Source: Ramlibacter sp.
GTDB taxonomy: Bacteria; Pseudomonadota; Gammaproteobacteria; Burkholderiales; Burkholderiaceae_C
Assembly: GCA_021156245.1 (NCBI GenBank)
Contig: JAJNBO010000292.1
Coordinates: forward strand, 1 to 5,503
DNA: 5,503 nt
Direction of reading: 5' to 3'
Shown here in pieces: positions 1 to 5,503 of the stretch (positions within the stretch are counted from its first letter, which is position 1; every line of letters starts with the position of its first letter). The translations under genes and the position numbers were made by a program. The notes under the pieces are model-generated. The model was not told the DNA's origin. It ran no database searches and saw only the letters and a program-made list of their open reading frames with translations.

Positions 1-246
1 CTGGGCACACCGAACCTGTACCACCCGCACCGCTACTTCGGCGACCTGACGCACGTCACGCCCTACAAGTACGAGGAACTGGGCGCGCTGCTCGTGCTGG
101 CCGGCTACCGCGTGACCGGTTTCTACCGGATCTACAACGACTCGTTCCTGCGTCGCGCGCTGCGCCTGCACCTGGGGGTGTGGATCCACCGCTGGCTGAG
201 CATCGATTTCGCGCACACGGTGATGGTGGAAGCGGTGGCGGCCTAG
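1..246 (+). CDS. Class I SAM-dependent methyltransferase, C-terminal fragment
   Basis: An open frame starts at base 1 and ends with TAG at 244-246, giving the last 81 residues of a protein whose start lies to the left of the window. The visible part opens with LGTPNLYHPHRYFGDLTHV, followed by TPYKYEELGALLVLAGYRV. This resembles the late strand/helix region of Methyltransf_11/23-type enzymes, where a 'TPN...H...D.TH..P' stretch precedes a helix and a GY/GF motif. The SAM-binding glycine motif is not in the window, so the substrate cannot be named. Family members often modify small molecules, quinones, lipids or glycans. The protein ends in a short basic, aromatic tail (about residues 48-70). 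It converges on the RTX gene, and their stop codons overlap. The codon use is G/C-rich and like that of its neighbours. Family assignment is by motif resemblance only. Confidence 0.7.
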   Translation: MGTPNLYHPHRYFGDLTHVTPYKYEELGALLVLAGYRVTGFYRIYNDSFLRRALRLHLGVWIHRWLSIDFAHTVMVEAVAA

Positions 247-1172
247 AGGATGAAGTCCGCGGCCGAAGGTGTGTTGCCCTGCAGCAGGATCACCATCTCC
301 GCGCTGTCGTCCGCGTCGGTGCTGATCATCAAGCGAGGGGAGATACCAGGACGCTGCACGAGCCGAATTTCCCCCGTGGCGTCGGCGCCGAAAGCGGCGC
401 CACCGATGAAGGTGAAGGCATCGTCGCCAGGGGTCGTCACGTCGGCGTCGATGCGGGAGAGGTCGATCAGGTCGCCGGCGTCCAAGGTGATGCGGTCTAG
501 TCCGAGCGCGAATTGGCTCTCCCTCACCGCGCGATAGGAGAAGGTGTCGTGCCCTGCCCCACCAGAGAGAGAGTCGGCCCCCAAGCCGCCCCAGAGGGTG
601 TCTGCCCCGCCGTTTCCGTACACCCAGTCGTCGCCCGCGCCGGCCGCCAGGAAATTCGCCACCGAGTTGCCACGGATCTCGTTGACCAGGGCATTGCCAA
701 ATCCTTTCACCGCCGTGTTCCCGGTCAGGACGAGTCCCTCCAGGTGTTCTCCCAGCCGAAAGGAGACCAAGGAATGCACCTCGTCCCAAATAAACCCGGG
801 GTCGTCGTCCCAGTCTTCGATCACCACGTCGCCAAGATCGTCGACGTAGTAGCAGTCGCTGAATCTGCTGCCGACCATCGTGTCCTGGCCCTGGCCTCCG
901 CGCAGGTACGTCGACATCGTCGAGTCCATCTCGAGTTCACTGACCAAGTAGTCATTGCCGGGACCCCCACCGAGGATCGACACCTCGTCGTACGGGTTGG
1001 TGCCACCGCCAATGATCGTGTCATCACCCGGGCCGCCGTAGGCCTCCATCGTCACCTCGGGCGGCCCCTGCAGCAGGTCATTGCCTGCGTATCCCCAGAT
1101 CTGGATGAACCAGTCCGTGGTCGGAATCAACACGATGTTGTCGTCGCCCGCGGTACCCTTGTAGATCGTCAT
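243..1172 (-). CDS. Small RTX calcium-binding protein with serralysin-type C-terminal domain, probable type I secretion substrate
   Basis: This 309-residue acidic protein carries glycine/aspartate nonapeptides of the RTX (hemolysin-type) family, which bind calcium in a parallel beta-roll after export. Repeats are seen at about residues 46-54 (GGPGDDTII), 68-77, 92-100 and, in tandem, 177-211 (GAGDDWVYG, NGGADTLWG, GLGADSLSG, GAGHDTF). Residues 108-176 match the spacer common in bacterial RTX proteins (YYVDDLGDVV, LEGLVLTGN, GNALVNEIRGNSVANFL). Residues 222-309 look like the peptidase M10 serralysin C-terminal domain (DLIDLSRIDAD, AFTFIGGAAF) and end in ADFIL, an acidic-hydrophobic tail typical of type I secretion signals. 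No HExxH zinc motif or other catalytic domain is present and there is no Sec signal peptide, so the role outside the cell is unknown. No ABC exporter, membrane fusion or outer-membrane gene is in the window. The ATG at 1172 is preceded by GGGAGG six bases upstream, which supports this start. Confidence 0.85.
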   Translation of the reverse strand: MTIYKGTAGDDNIVLIPTTDWFIQIWGYAGNDLLQGPPEVTMEAYGGPGDDTIIGGGTNPYDEVSILGGGPGNDYLVSELEMDSTMSTYLRGGQGQDTMVGSRFSDCYYVDDLGDVVIEDWDDDPGFIWDEVHSLVSFRLGEHLEGLVLTGNTAVKGFGNALVNEIRGNSVANFLAAGAGDDWVYGNGGADTLWGGLGADSLSGGAGHDTFSYRAVRESQFALGLDRITLDAGDLIDLSRIDADVTTPGDDAFTFIGGAAFGADATGEIRLVQRPGISPRLMISTDADDSAEMVILLQGNTPSAADFIL

Positions 1173-3387
1173 CGTTGACCTCCCGGACGGGCTTGTAACC
1201 CGCAGGGATCTCGCCGGTCAATCGTGTGAAAGGGCGATGGTCCATGGAGGCGCCCATGAAAAACCCGCCGATGGCGGGTTCCTGTTTGTCTGGCGGAGAG
1301 GGCGGGATTCGAACCCGCGGAGGGCTATTAACCCTCACACGCTTTCCAGGCGTGCGACTTAAACCGCTCATCCACCTCTCCGGAGCCAGGGGCTTGACCA
1401 TGTGGAAGTCGAACCCCGCCTGGGCGGACCGCGTGCGGCTCTCGGCCTCCCCATAGCCGGTCAGGGCGATCAGCAGCGCGTCGCGCGACTCCGGCTGGCT
1501 GCGCAACCCATGCGCCACCTCGAACCCGTTCATGCCCGGCAGGCCGATGTCCAGCAGCACCACGTGCGGGCGGAACTCGCGGGCAAGCGCCAGCGCGGCC
1601 TGGCCTTCGTGCGCGACCTTGACCTCGAAGCCCTCCATCTCCAGCAGCGTCATCAACGTTTCCGCCGAAGCGGCCAGGTCGTCCACCACGAGGATGCGTG
1701 ACGCAGCCCCGCGACCGGCCGGCCGCACGGCGGTCACGGGAGGCGTTGCGGCGGCATGCGTGCCCACGCGGGCCGGCAATGCGATCGTCACCCGCGCACC
1801 CTTGCCGAGCCCTTCGCTGGCGGCCCACACCCGGCCGCCGTGCAGTTCGACGAGGTGCTTGACCAGGGTCAGGCCGATGCCGAGACCGCCCTGCGAACGG
1901 TCGAGGGACTGGTCGGCCTGCGCGAACAGGTCGAACATGTGCGGAAGGAATTCGGGCTCGATGCCCGCGCCCTCGTCCTGCACGGTCAGCTGCAGTTCGC
2001 CGCCATCGAGCGTGCCTTCCAGGCGGATATGGCTGCGCGGGGGCGAGAACTTGCTGGCGTTGTTGATCAGGTTCGACAACACCTGCGACAACCGGTCGGG
2101 GTCCCCGTCCAGCTCCACCGGCTCCTTGGGCAGCAGGACGTCGAGGACCTGCTCGCGCGCGCCAAGGCGAGGAGAACTGGCCTCGACCGAGCGCTCGATC
2201 AGGCCGGCCAGCTGGAGCTTTTCCGGCTTCACGGCGACCTTGCCCTGCACGATCCGGGAGACGTCCAGCAGGTCGTCGATCAGCCGGGCCATGTGGTCGG
2301 CCTGCCGCCCGATCACGTCGCGCGCCCAGCCCAGCTTGGGCGGCAGCGATTCGGCGCTGGCCAGGATGTGCACGGCGTTGCGGATCGGCGCGAGCGGGTT
2401 GCGCAGCTCGTGCGCCAGCATGGCCAGGAACTCGTTCTTGCGGCGGTCCGCCTCCTGCACGGCGGAATACAGGCGCGCGTTCTCCATCGCAATGGCGGCG
2501 CGTCCCGCGAACTCGCGGATGAGGGATTGCCGGGCGGCGTCGAACTGCGCTTCCGATCCGAGCAAGGCCAGGGCGCCCCGGATCTCTTCCCCCGCCGTCA
2601 ACGGGCAGATCGCCGCCGCGCGGCCGTCGCCCTTGCGCAGGAGCTGGAACTGCCGATCGCGGATCACCTGGTCGGCCGTGGCCCGGAGCTCGGGGGTGAA
2701 CACTTCAGGATCGTCGGCCCGGGGCGCGGGATGCATCTCGAGCCGGCGCACGCCACCGTCCTTGTCGGGGATGCCCAGGATCGCCCGGTCGGCGAGCATA
2801 GGAACGCACAGCTCCAGCACCGCCGCGATCGTGTCGTCCAGGTTGAGCGAGCGCGACAGCACGCGGCTGGCCTCGGCCAGGAAGTCGGCCCGGTGGATGG
2901 CAGCTTCGGCCGCGGCGCGCCCGGCTTCGGAGCGCGCCAGCTCCTCGCGCTGGGCCGCCTGTTTCTGCAGCTGGCGGTTCATGCGAAACAGCTCGACGAA
3001 GACGCGCACCTTGGACCGCAGCACCTCCGGCACAACCGGGGACGGGATGTAGTCGACGGCGCCCAGCGCGTACCCACGGCGAGCCTGCAGCTCGTCGACG
3101 TAGGCCGTGATGAAAACGATCGGCGTCTGGGCGGACTTCTTGTACTGCCGGATCAGGCTCGCCGTCTCCAGACCGTCGATGTCGGGCATGTTCACGTCCA
3201 GCAGGATGACCGCGAACTCCATCTCCAGGATGAACTTCAGGGCCTCCTGCCCGGACCGGGCGCTCACGATGTTCTGTCCGAGTTCCTCGAGGATGGTCCG
3301 GAAAACGACGTGCTTCTCCGGCAGGTCGTCCACCACCAGGATGTTGACCTTGTCGGTCGCCTCTTCTCTGCTCGGGGTACTCGGCAC
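1078..3387 (-). CDS. Hybrid sensor histidine kinase A (REC-GAF-HisKA-HATPase-REC), 3' end fused to tRNA-Ser
   Basis: This cytoplasmic two-component kinase has no membrane segment. Numbering from GTG at 3387, the N-terminal receiver spans about 14-130 (acid pair D20/D21, phospho-acceptor D64 in LLDVNMPD, T94), but the conserved Lys is S116 (DYIPSP). A helical linker follows (about 131-167), then a GAF-like domain (168-306). HisKA has H326 in LAHELRNPLAP. HATPase_c has N box NLINNASKF (439-447), G1 DEGAGI and G2 GGLGIGL. A second receiver (564-669) has D569/D570, D613, T643 and K665. The kinase would phosphorylate H326 and pass phosphate to D613. GTG at 3387 is preferred over TTG at 3390 because AAGGA is 6 rather than 3 bases upstream. 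The receiver ends at KPLAP, where tRNA-Ser begins (1381). The frame then reads through the tRNA and its terminator to a stop at 1080-1078, adding about 100 residues with no kinase character. Kinase homology is thus limited to about 1382-3387, without the last receiver helix. It may be a damaged gene. Confidence 0.8.
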   Translation of the reverse strand: MPSTPSREEATDKVNILVVDDLPEKHVVFRTILEELGQNIVSARSGQEALKFILEMEFAVILLDVNMPDIDGLETASLIRQYKKSAQTPIVFITAYVDELQARRGYALGAVDYIPSPVVPEVLRSKVRVFVELFRMNRQLQKQAAQREELARSEAGRAAAEAAIHRADFLAEASRVLSRSLNLDDTIAAVLELCVPMLADRAILGIPDKDGGVRRLEMHPAPRADDPEVFTPELRATADQVIRDRQFQLLRKGDGRAAAICPLTAGEEIRGALALLGSEAQFDAARQSLIREFAGRAAIAMENARLYSAVQEADRRKNEFLAMLAHELRNPLAPIRNAVHILASAESLPPKLGWARDVIGRQADHMARLIDDLLDVSRIVQGKVAVKPEKLQLAGLIERSVEASSPRLGAREQVLDVLLPKEPVELDGDPDRLSQVLSNLINNASKFSPPRSHIRLEGTLDGGELQLTVQDEGAGIEPEFLPHMFDLFAQADQSLDRSQGGLGIGLTLVKHLVELHGGRVWAASEGLGKGARVTIALPARVGTHAAATPPVTAVRPAGRGAASRILVVDDLAASAETLMTLLEMEGFEVKVAHEGQAALALAREFRPHVVLLDIGLPGMNGFEVAHGLRSQPESRDALLIALTGYGEAESRTRSAQAGFDFHMVKPLAPERWMSGLSRTPGKRVRVNSPPRVRIPPSPPDKQEPAIGGFFMGASMDHRPFTRLTGEIPAGYKPVREVNDDDLQGYRGRRQHRVDSDHGLVHPDLGIRRQ
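1179..1184 (-). promoter_or_regulatory. Ribosome binding site of the RTX gene
   Basis: On the minus strand GGGAGG stands six bases before the ATG at 1172-1170. It is a strong Shine-Dalgarno match and fixes the RTX start. Confidence 0.75.
1192..1221 (-). promoter_or_regulatory. Candidate sigma-70 promoter for the RTX gene
   Basis: On the minus strand TTGACC (1221-1216, five of six matches to the -35 consensus) is followed after 18 bases by TACAAG (1197-1192, four of six to the -10). Transcription would begin near 1185, leaving a leader of only about 13 bases that just holds the ribosome binding site. The site lies between the tRNA terminator and the RTX start, where a promoter is needed. The -10 is weak and the leader short, so this is only a candidate. 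I saw no operator-like repeat in the rest of 1173-1258. Confidence 0.3.
1259..1280 (-). terminator. Rho-independent terminator downstream of tRNA-Ser
   Basis: On the minus strand AACCCGCC (1280-1273), loop ATC, and GGCGGGTT (1269-1262) form a perfect 8-bp stem with a 3-base loop. It runs into five T residues (1263-1259), two of which also pair in the stem. It begins 10 bases after the CCA end of the tRNA, as expected for a tRNA terminator. It also separates the tRNA and kinase transcript from the RTX gene. Confidence 0.85.
1291..1381 (-). tRNA. tRNA-Ser(GGA)
   Basis: Read on the minus strand, the 91 bases fold as a class II (long variable arm) tRNA. The acceptor stem is GGAGAGG (from 1381) with CCTCTCC, then discriminator G and an encoded CCA (1293-1291). 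The anticodon arm is CACGC-CTGGAAA-GCGTG, giving anticodon GGA, which reads serine codons UCC and UCU. The variable arm is GAGGG/CCCTC, and the T arm is GCGGG-TTCGAAT-CCCGC. All parts are intact and resemble the E. coli tRNA-Ser(GGA), so the gene looks functional. It lies 10 bases before a terminator. Its 5' side is unusual: the base before G1 is still within the kinase A coding frame, and I find no -35/-10 pair in the roughly 80 bases upstream. Expression may therefore depend on the kinase transcript. Confidence 0.96.
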
Positions 3388-3393
3388 CAAAAT

Positions 3394-3398
3394 TCCTT
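3394..3398 (-). promoter_or_regulatory. Ribosome binding site of kinase A
   Basis: AAGGA on the minus strand lies six bases before GTG at 3387 and only three before TTG at 3390. This spacing favours the GTG start. Confidence 0.5.
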
Positions 3399-3406
3399 GA
3401 TCAGTC

Positions 3407-3440
3407 GGGGACAGAGCACGCTTCGCCGTGGCCTGTCCCC
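3407..3440. repeat. REP-like imperfect palindrome between the two kinase genes
   Basis: GGGGACAG (3407-3414) pairs with CTGTCCCC (3433-3440). Inside, after a two-base internal loop on each side, CACG (3417-3420) pairs with CGTG (3427-3430) around the loop CTTCGC. The hairpin fills most of the 61-base gap between the kinase B stop and the kinase A start. The GGGGACAG/CTGTCCCC arms resemble REP palindromes mobilised by RAYT (Y1-type) transposases in proteobacteria; this is recalled resemblance, not a search. No T run follows directly on either strand, so it is not a standard terminator. It could stabilise the upstream message or tune translation of kinase A. Confidence 0.55.
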
Positions 3441-3448
3441 CATGCCAT

Positions 3449-5503
3449 TCACTGTTGCAACCACGCCCGCAACACCGCCAGAAGGTCCGGCGTGTTGACC
3501 GGCTTCGCCAGGTAGTCCCAGGCGCCTGCCTCGATGCACTTCTCGCGGTCTCCCTTCATGGCCTTCGCCGTGACGGCGATCATCGGCAGGTTGCGGCCTT
3601 GCGGCAGCTTGCGGATCTCCTTCATGGTGGCCATGCCGTCCATCTCCGGCATCATGATGTCCATCAGGACCACCTGGATGCCGGGGTCGTTGGCCACCCG
3701 GTTGATGGCCTCGCGCCCATTGTCCGCCCAGACGATGTCCATGCCGTGCTCTTCCAGCACCGTCGCCAAGGCGAAGATGTTGCGCATGTCGTCGTCGACG
3801 ATCAGCACGCGCTTGCCGGTCAGCGGCTTGGCGGATTCGTAGACATTGTCGATCACGCCGCGCTTGGCCTCCGGCAGGCGCGCCAGGCTCCGGTGCAGCC
3901 CGATCAGCGCCTCGTCGAAGAGGCGGGCCTCCCCATGCACCTCATGGACGGTGATGCTGTCGTCCGAATGCCAGGCATGGCGGGCGCCAGCCTCGCCGCG
4001 GTACAGGATCACGGGCACGGGACCAATGCCGGCCTGCCGGGTGATGGCCGCGCGGAAGTCCCGCGGGTCGGCGCCGGCGAATCCGTCTTCCAGCACCACG
4101 GCGTCGAAGCGGCTCTCTTCCAGCGCCTGCAGCAGCTGCTGCGCGTTCCCCACGAGCGTCGCGTCGATCTGCTCGCCCTCGATCTGCGCCAGCAGGCTGT
4201 TGCGGGCGTTCGCGTCGTCCAGCGCCACCAGCAGGCGCTTGTCGCTGCGCGAGACGTACGCGTGCAGCTTCCCGAGCATGTCGTCGAGCACTTCCTTGGA
4301 GCGGATCGGCTTTTCCAGGAAAGCCAGGGCGCCGGAGCGGAACGCCCGGTCCTTGCTGTCGTCCGTGGAGATCACGCAGACCGGCATGTGGCGCAGCGAC
4401 AGGTCGTGCTTGATGCGGTCCAGCACGCGCCAGCCAGCCATGTCGGGCAGGTGCATGTCCAGCGTCACTGCCGACGGCTTGTGCTGGTTGGCCAGCGTCA
4501 GCGCGCCGGCCCCCGCGGTGGTCACCAGTCCCTTGAAGCCCTTGCCGCGCGCGGCATCCAGCAGGAAGCGGGCGAAAGCCAGGTCGTTTTCGACGATCAG
4601 GAGCACCTGGTCGCTGGGCTGGATGTTGTCGCGGTCGTCGTTGGCCACGTTGTCGGAGGCCACTTCTTCTGCCTCTTCAGCCGCTTCCAGCGCCCGCACC
4701 GCGGACCCGAACGGATCCGCCGGCTGTTGCGGCGGCGGCAGTCGCTTGGGCACCGGAGGGGCAGTCTGCTCGGAGCGGAAGTCGGAGGAGATCCGGCGCG
4801 CCGTGCGCGTCGCCAGGTAGACCAGCGGCAGGAACAGCGTGAAGGTCGAGCCCTGCCCCGGCGCGGACACCAGGCGGATCTCGCCGCCGAGCAGCTTGGA
4901 CAGCTCGCGTGAAATCGCGAGTCCCAGGCCGGTGCCGCCGTACTTGCGGCTGGTCGAACCGTCGGCCTGCTGGAACGCCTCGAAGATGATCTGCTGCTTG
5001 TCCGGCGAAATGCCGATGCCGGTGTCGCTGACCGAGAACGCCAGCACCTGCTGCGCGCGGTTGAGGTCCTCGTTGTCGGCGCTCCAGCCGGAGAACGCCT
5101 CCTCCACCTGCAAGGTCACGTGGCCCTGGTGGGTGAACTTGAAGGCGTTGGACAGCAGGTTCTTCAGGATCTGCTGCAGGCGCTTGGCGTCGGTCACCAT
5201 GGATCCAGGCAGGTTGAGGCCGGTGCGCACGGTGAAGTCGACGTTCTTGGCTTCGGCGACGTGGCGGAAGGTGCGCTCTACGTACAGCTGCAGGTCGGAC
5301 AGCCGAAGTTCGTTGACGTCCACCACCACCGTGCCGGACTCGATCTTGGACAGGTCCAGGATGTCGTTGATCAGCATCAGCAGGTCGTTGCCGGACGAGT
5401 GGATCGTCTTGGCGAACTCCACCTGCTTGGCGGTGAGGTTGCCTTCCGGGTTCTTGCACAGCTGGTCGGACAGGATCAGCAGCGAGTTCAGCGGCGTGCG
5501 CAG
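3449..5503 (-). CDS. Hybrid sensor histidine kinase B with three receiver domains, N-terminus outside the window
   Basis: The frame is open from the right edge to TGA at 3451-3449, giving 684 visible residues; the start and any sensor region lie beyond 5503. Counting from the edge, residues 1-60 are HisKA: LRTPLNSLLIL follows the histidine, which is just outside, and DILDLSKIESG follows later. HATPase_c (about 95-230) has N box NLLSNAFKF, G1 DTGIGI, F box FEAFQQ and G2 GTGLGL. A Pro/acid-rich linker (about 230-298) leads to receiver 1 (299-415: E305/N306, D349, S379, K398). Receiver 2 (about 420-540) is degenerate: D473 is kept, but the Thr and Lys positions are lost. Receiver 3 (about 564-684) is complete, with D570/D571, D615 in LMDIMMPEMDG, T645 and K667. 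The protein would autophosphorylate with ATP and pass phosphate to receivers 1 and/or 3. No Hpt domain is seen in the visible part. The ATG at 5422 falls inside HisKA and is not the real start. Kinase A follows 61 bases downstream, so the two are probably one operon. Confidence 0.9.
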   Translation of the reverse strand: MRTPLNSLLILSDQLCKNPEGNLTAKQVEFAKTIHSSGNDLLMLINDILDLSKIESGTVVVDVNELRLSDLQLYVERTFRHVAEAKNVDFTVRTGLNLPGSMVTDAKRLQQILKNLLSNAFKFTHQGHVTLQVEEAFSGWSADNEDLNRAQQVLAFSVSDTGIGISPDKQQIIFEAFQQADGSTSRKYGGTGLGLAISRELSKLLGGEIRLVSAPGQGSTFTLFLPLVYLATRTARRISSDFRSEQTAPPVPKRLPPPQQPADPFGSAVRALEAAEEAEEVASDNVANDDRDNIQPSDQVLLIVENDLAFARFLLDAARGKGFKGLVTTAGAGALTLANQHKPSAVTLDMHLPDMAGWRVLDRIKHDLSLRHMPVCVISTDDSKDRAFRSGALAFLEKPIRSKEVLDDMLGKLHAYVSRSDKRLLVALDDANARNSLLAQIEGEQIDATLVGNAQQLLQALEESRFDAVVLEDGFAGADPRDFRAAITRQAGIGPVPVILYRGEAGARHAWHSDDSITVHEVHGEARLFDEALIGLHRSLARLPEAKRGVIDNVYESAKPLTGKRVLIVDDDMRNIFALATVLEEHGMDIVWADNGREAINRVANDPGIQVVLMDIMMPEMDGMATMKEIRKLPQGRNLPMIAVTAKAMKGDREKCIEAGAWDYLAKPVNTPDLLAVLRAWLQQ

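Noticed and set aside
1179..1290. An attachment-site repeat of the tRNA 3' end marking an integrated island
   Set aside because: I found no second copy of the tRNA 3' end in the window and no integrase gene, so an island border cannot be supported from this sequence.
1291..1381. The tRNA call as a chance likeness inside the kinase coding sequence
   Set aside because: Acceptor, anticodon, variable and T arms all pair, CCA is encoded, and a terminator follows. The kinase homology stops exactly at its first base.
1328..1828. A second minus-strand frame of 166 codons, considered as a frameshifted continuation of kinase A that would restore a normal end
   Set aside because: The main frame keeps good receiver sequence up to the tRNA. 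The alternative frame is Arg/Gly-rich and ends inside the tRNA, so no frameshift explains the missing stop.
3407..3440. The palindrome as an intrinsic terminator between kinases B and A
   Set aside because: No T-rich tract follows directly on the minus strand; the next T run is over 10 bases further, at the kinase A start.
1756..3498. A 580-codon open frame on the plus strand antisense to kinase A
   Set aside because: It mirrors the GC-rich codons of a clearly recognisable kinase. Its translation is rich in Arg, Gln, His and Val with no domain I can name, as expected for a shadow frame.
3428..4912. A 494-codon open frame on the plus strand antisense to kinase B
   Set aside because: Same reason: low-complexity His/Arg/Val/Gln composition opposite a well-supported coding frame.

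Overview
The window comes from a high-GC proteobacterium, most likely a betaproteobacterium of the Burkholderiales. I infer this from the G/C-rich third codon positions, the hybrid kinase architectures, the tRNA sequence and a REP-like palindrome; no marker gene fixes the taxon. Layout from left to right: the C-terminal end of a class I SAM-dependent methyltransferase on the plus strand (1-246); a small RTX/serralysin-type calcium-binding protein on the minus strand (243-1172), convergent with the methyltransferase and sharing the four bases CTAG with it; a short intergenic segment with an intrinsic terminator; tRNA-Ser(GGA) on the minus strand (1291-1381); and two large hybrid histidine kinases on the minus strand.

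Kinase B (3449 to past the right edge) shows HisKA, HATPase_c and three receiver domains, the middle one degenerate. Its phosphorylatable histidine lies just outside the window. Kinase A (start about 3387) is REC-GAF-HisKA-HATPase_c-REC. The genes are in the order B then A with a 61-base gap that holds a REP-like palindrome, so they may be co-transcribed and work in one phosphosignalling pathway. No output gene for that pathway is visible here.

The most unusual point is the 3' end of kinase A. Its last receiver domain stops just after the conserved Lys-Pro, exactly where the tRNA-Ser gene begins. The reading frame then runs without a stop through the whole tRNA, through the tRNA's terminator and into the start of the RTX gene, where the first stop lies at 1078-1080. 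The kinase has therefore lost its natural stop and last helix, and the tRNA has no visible promoter of its own. This suggests a deletion or rearrangement that fused a kinase gene to a tRNA locus, or an assembly join. If real, tRNA processing or the terminator would leave the kinase message without a stop codon.

I see no complete new defence, mobile or biosynthetic system in this window, and no CRISPR, IS or integrase.
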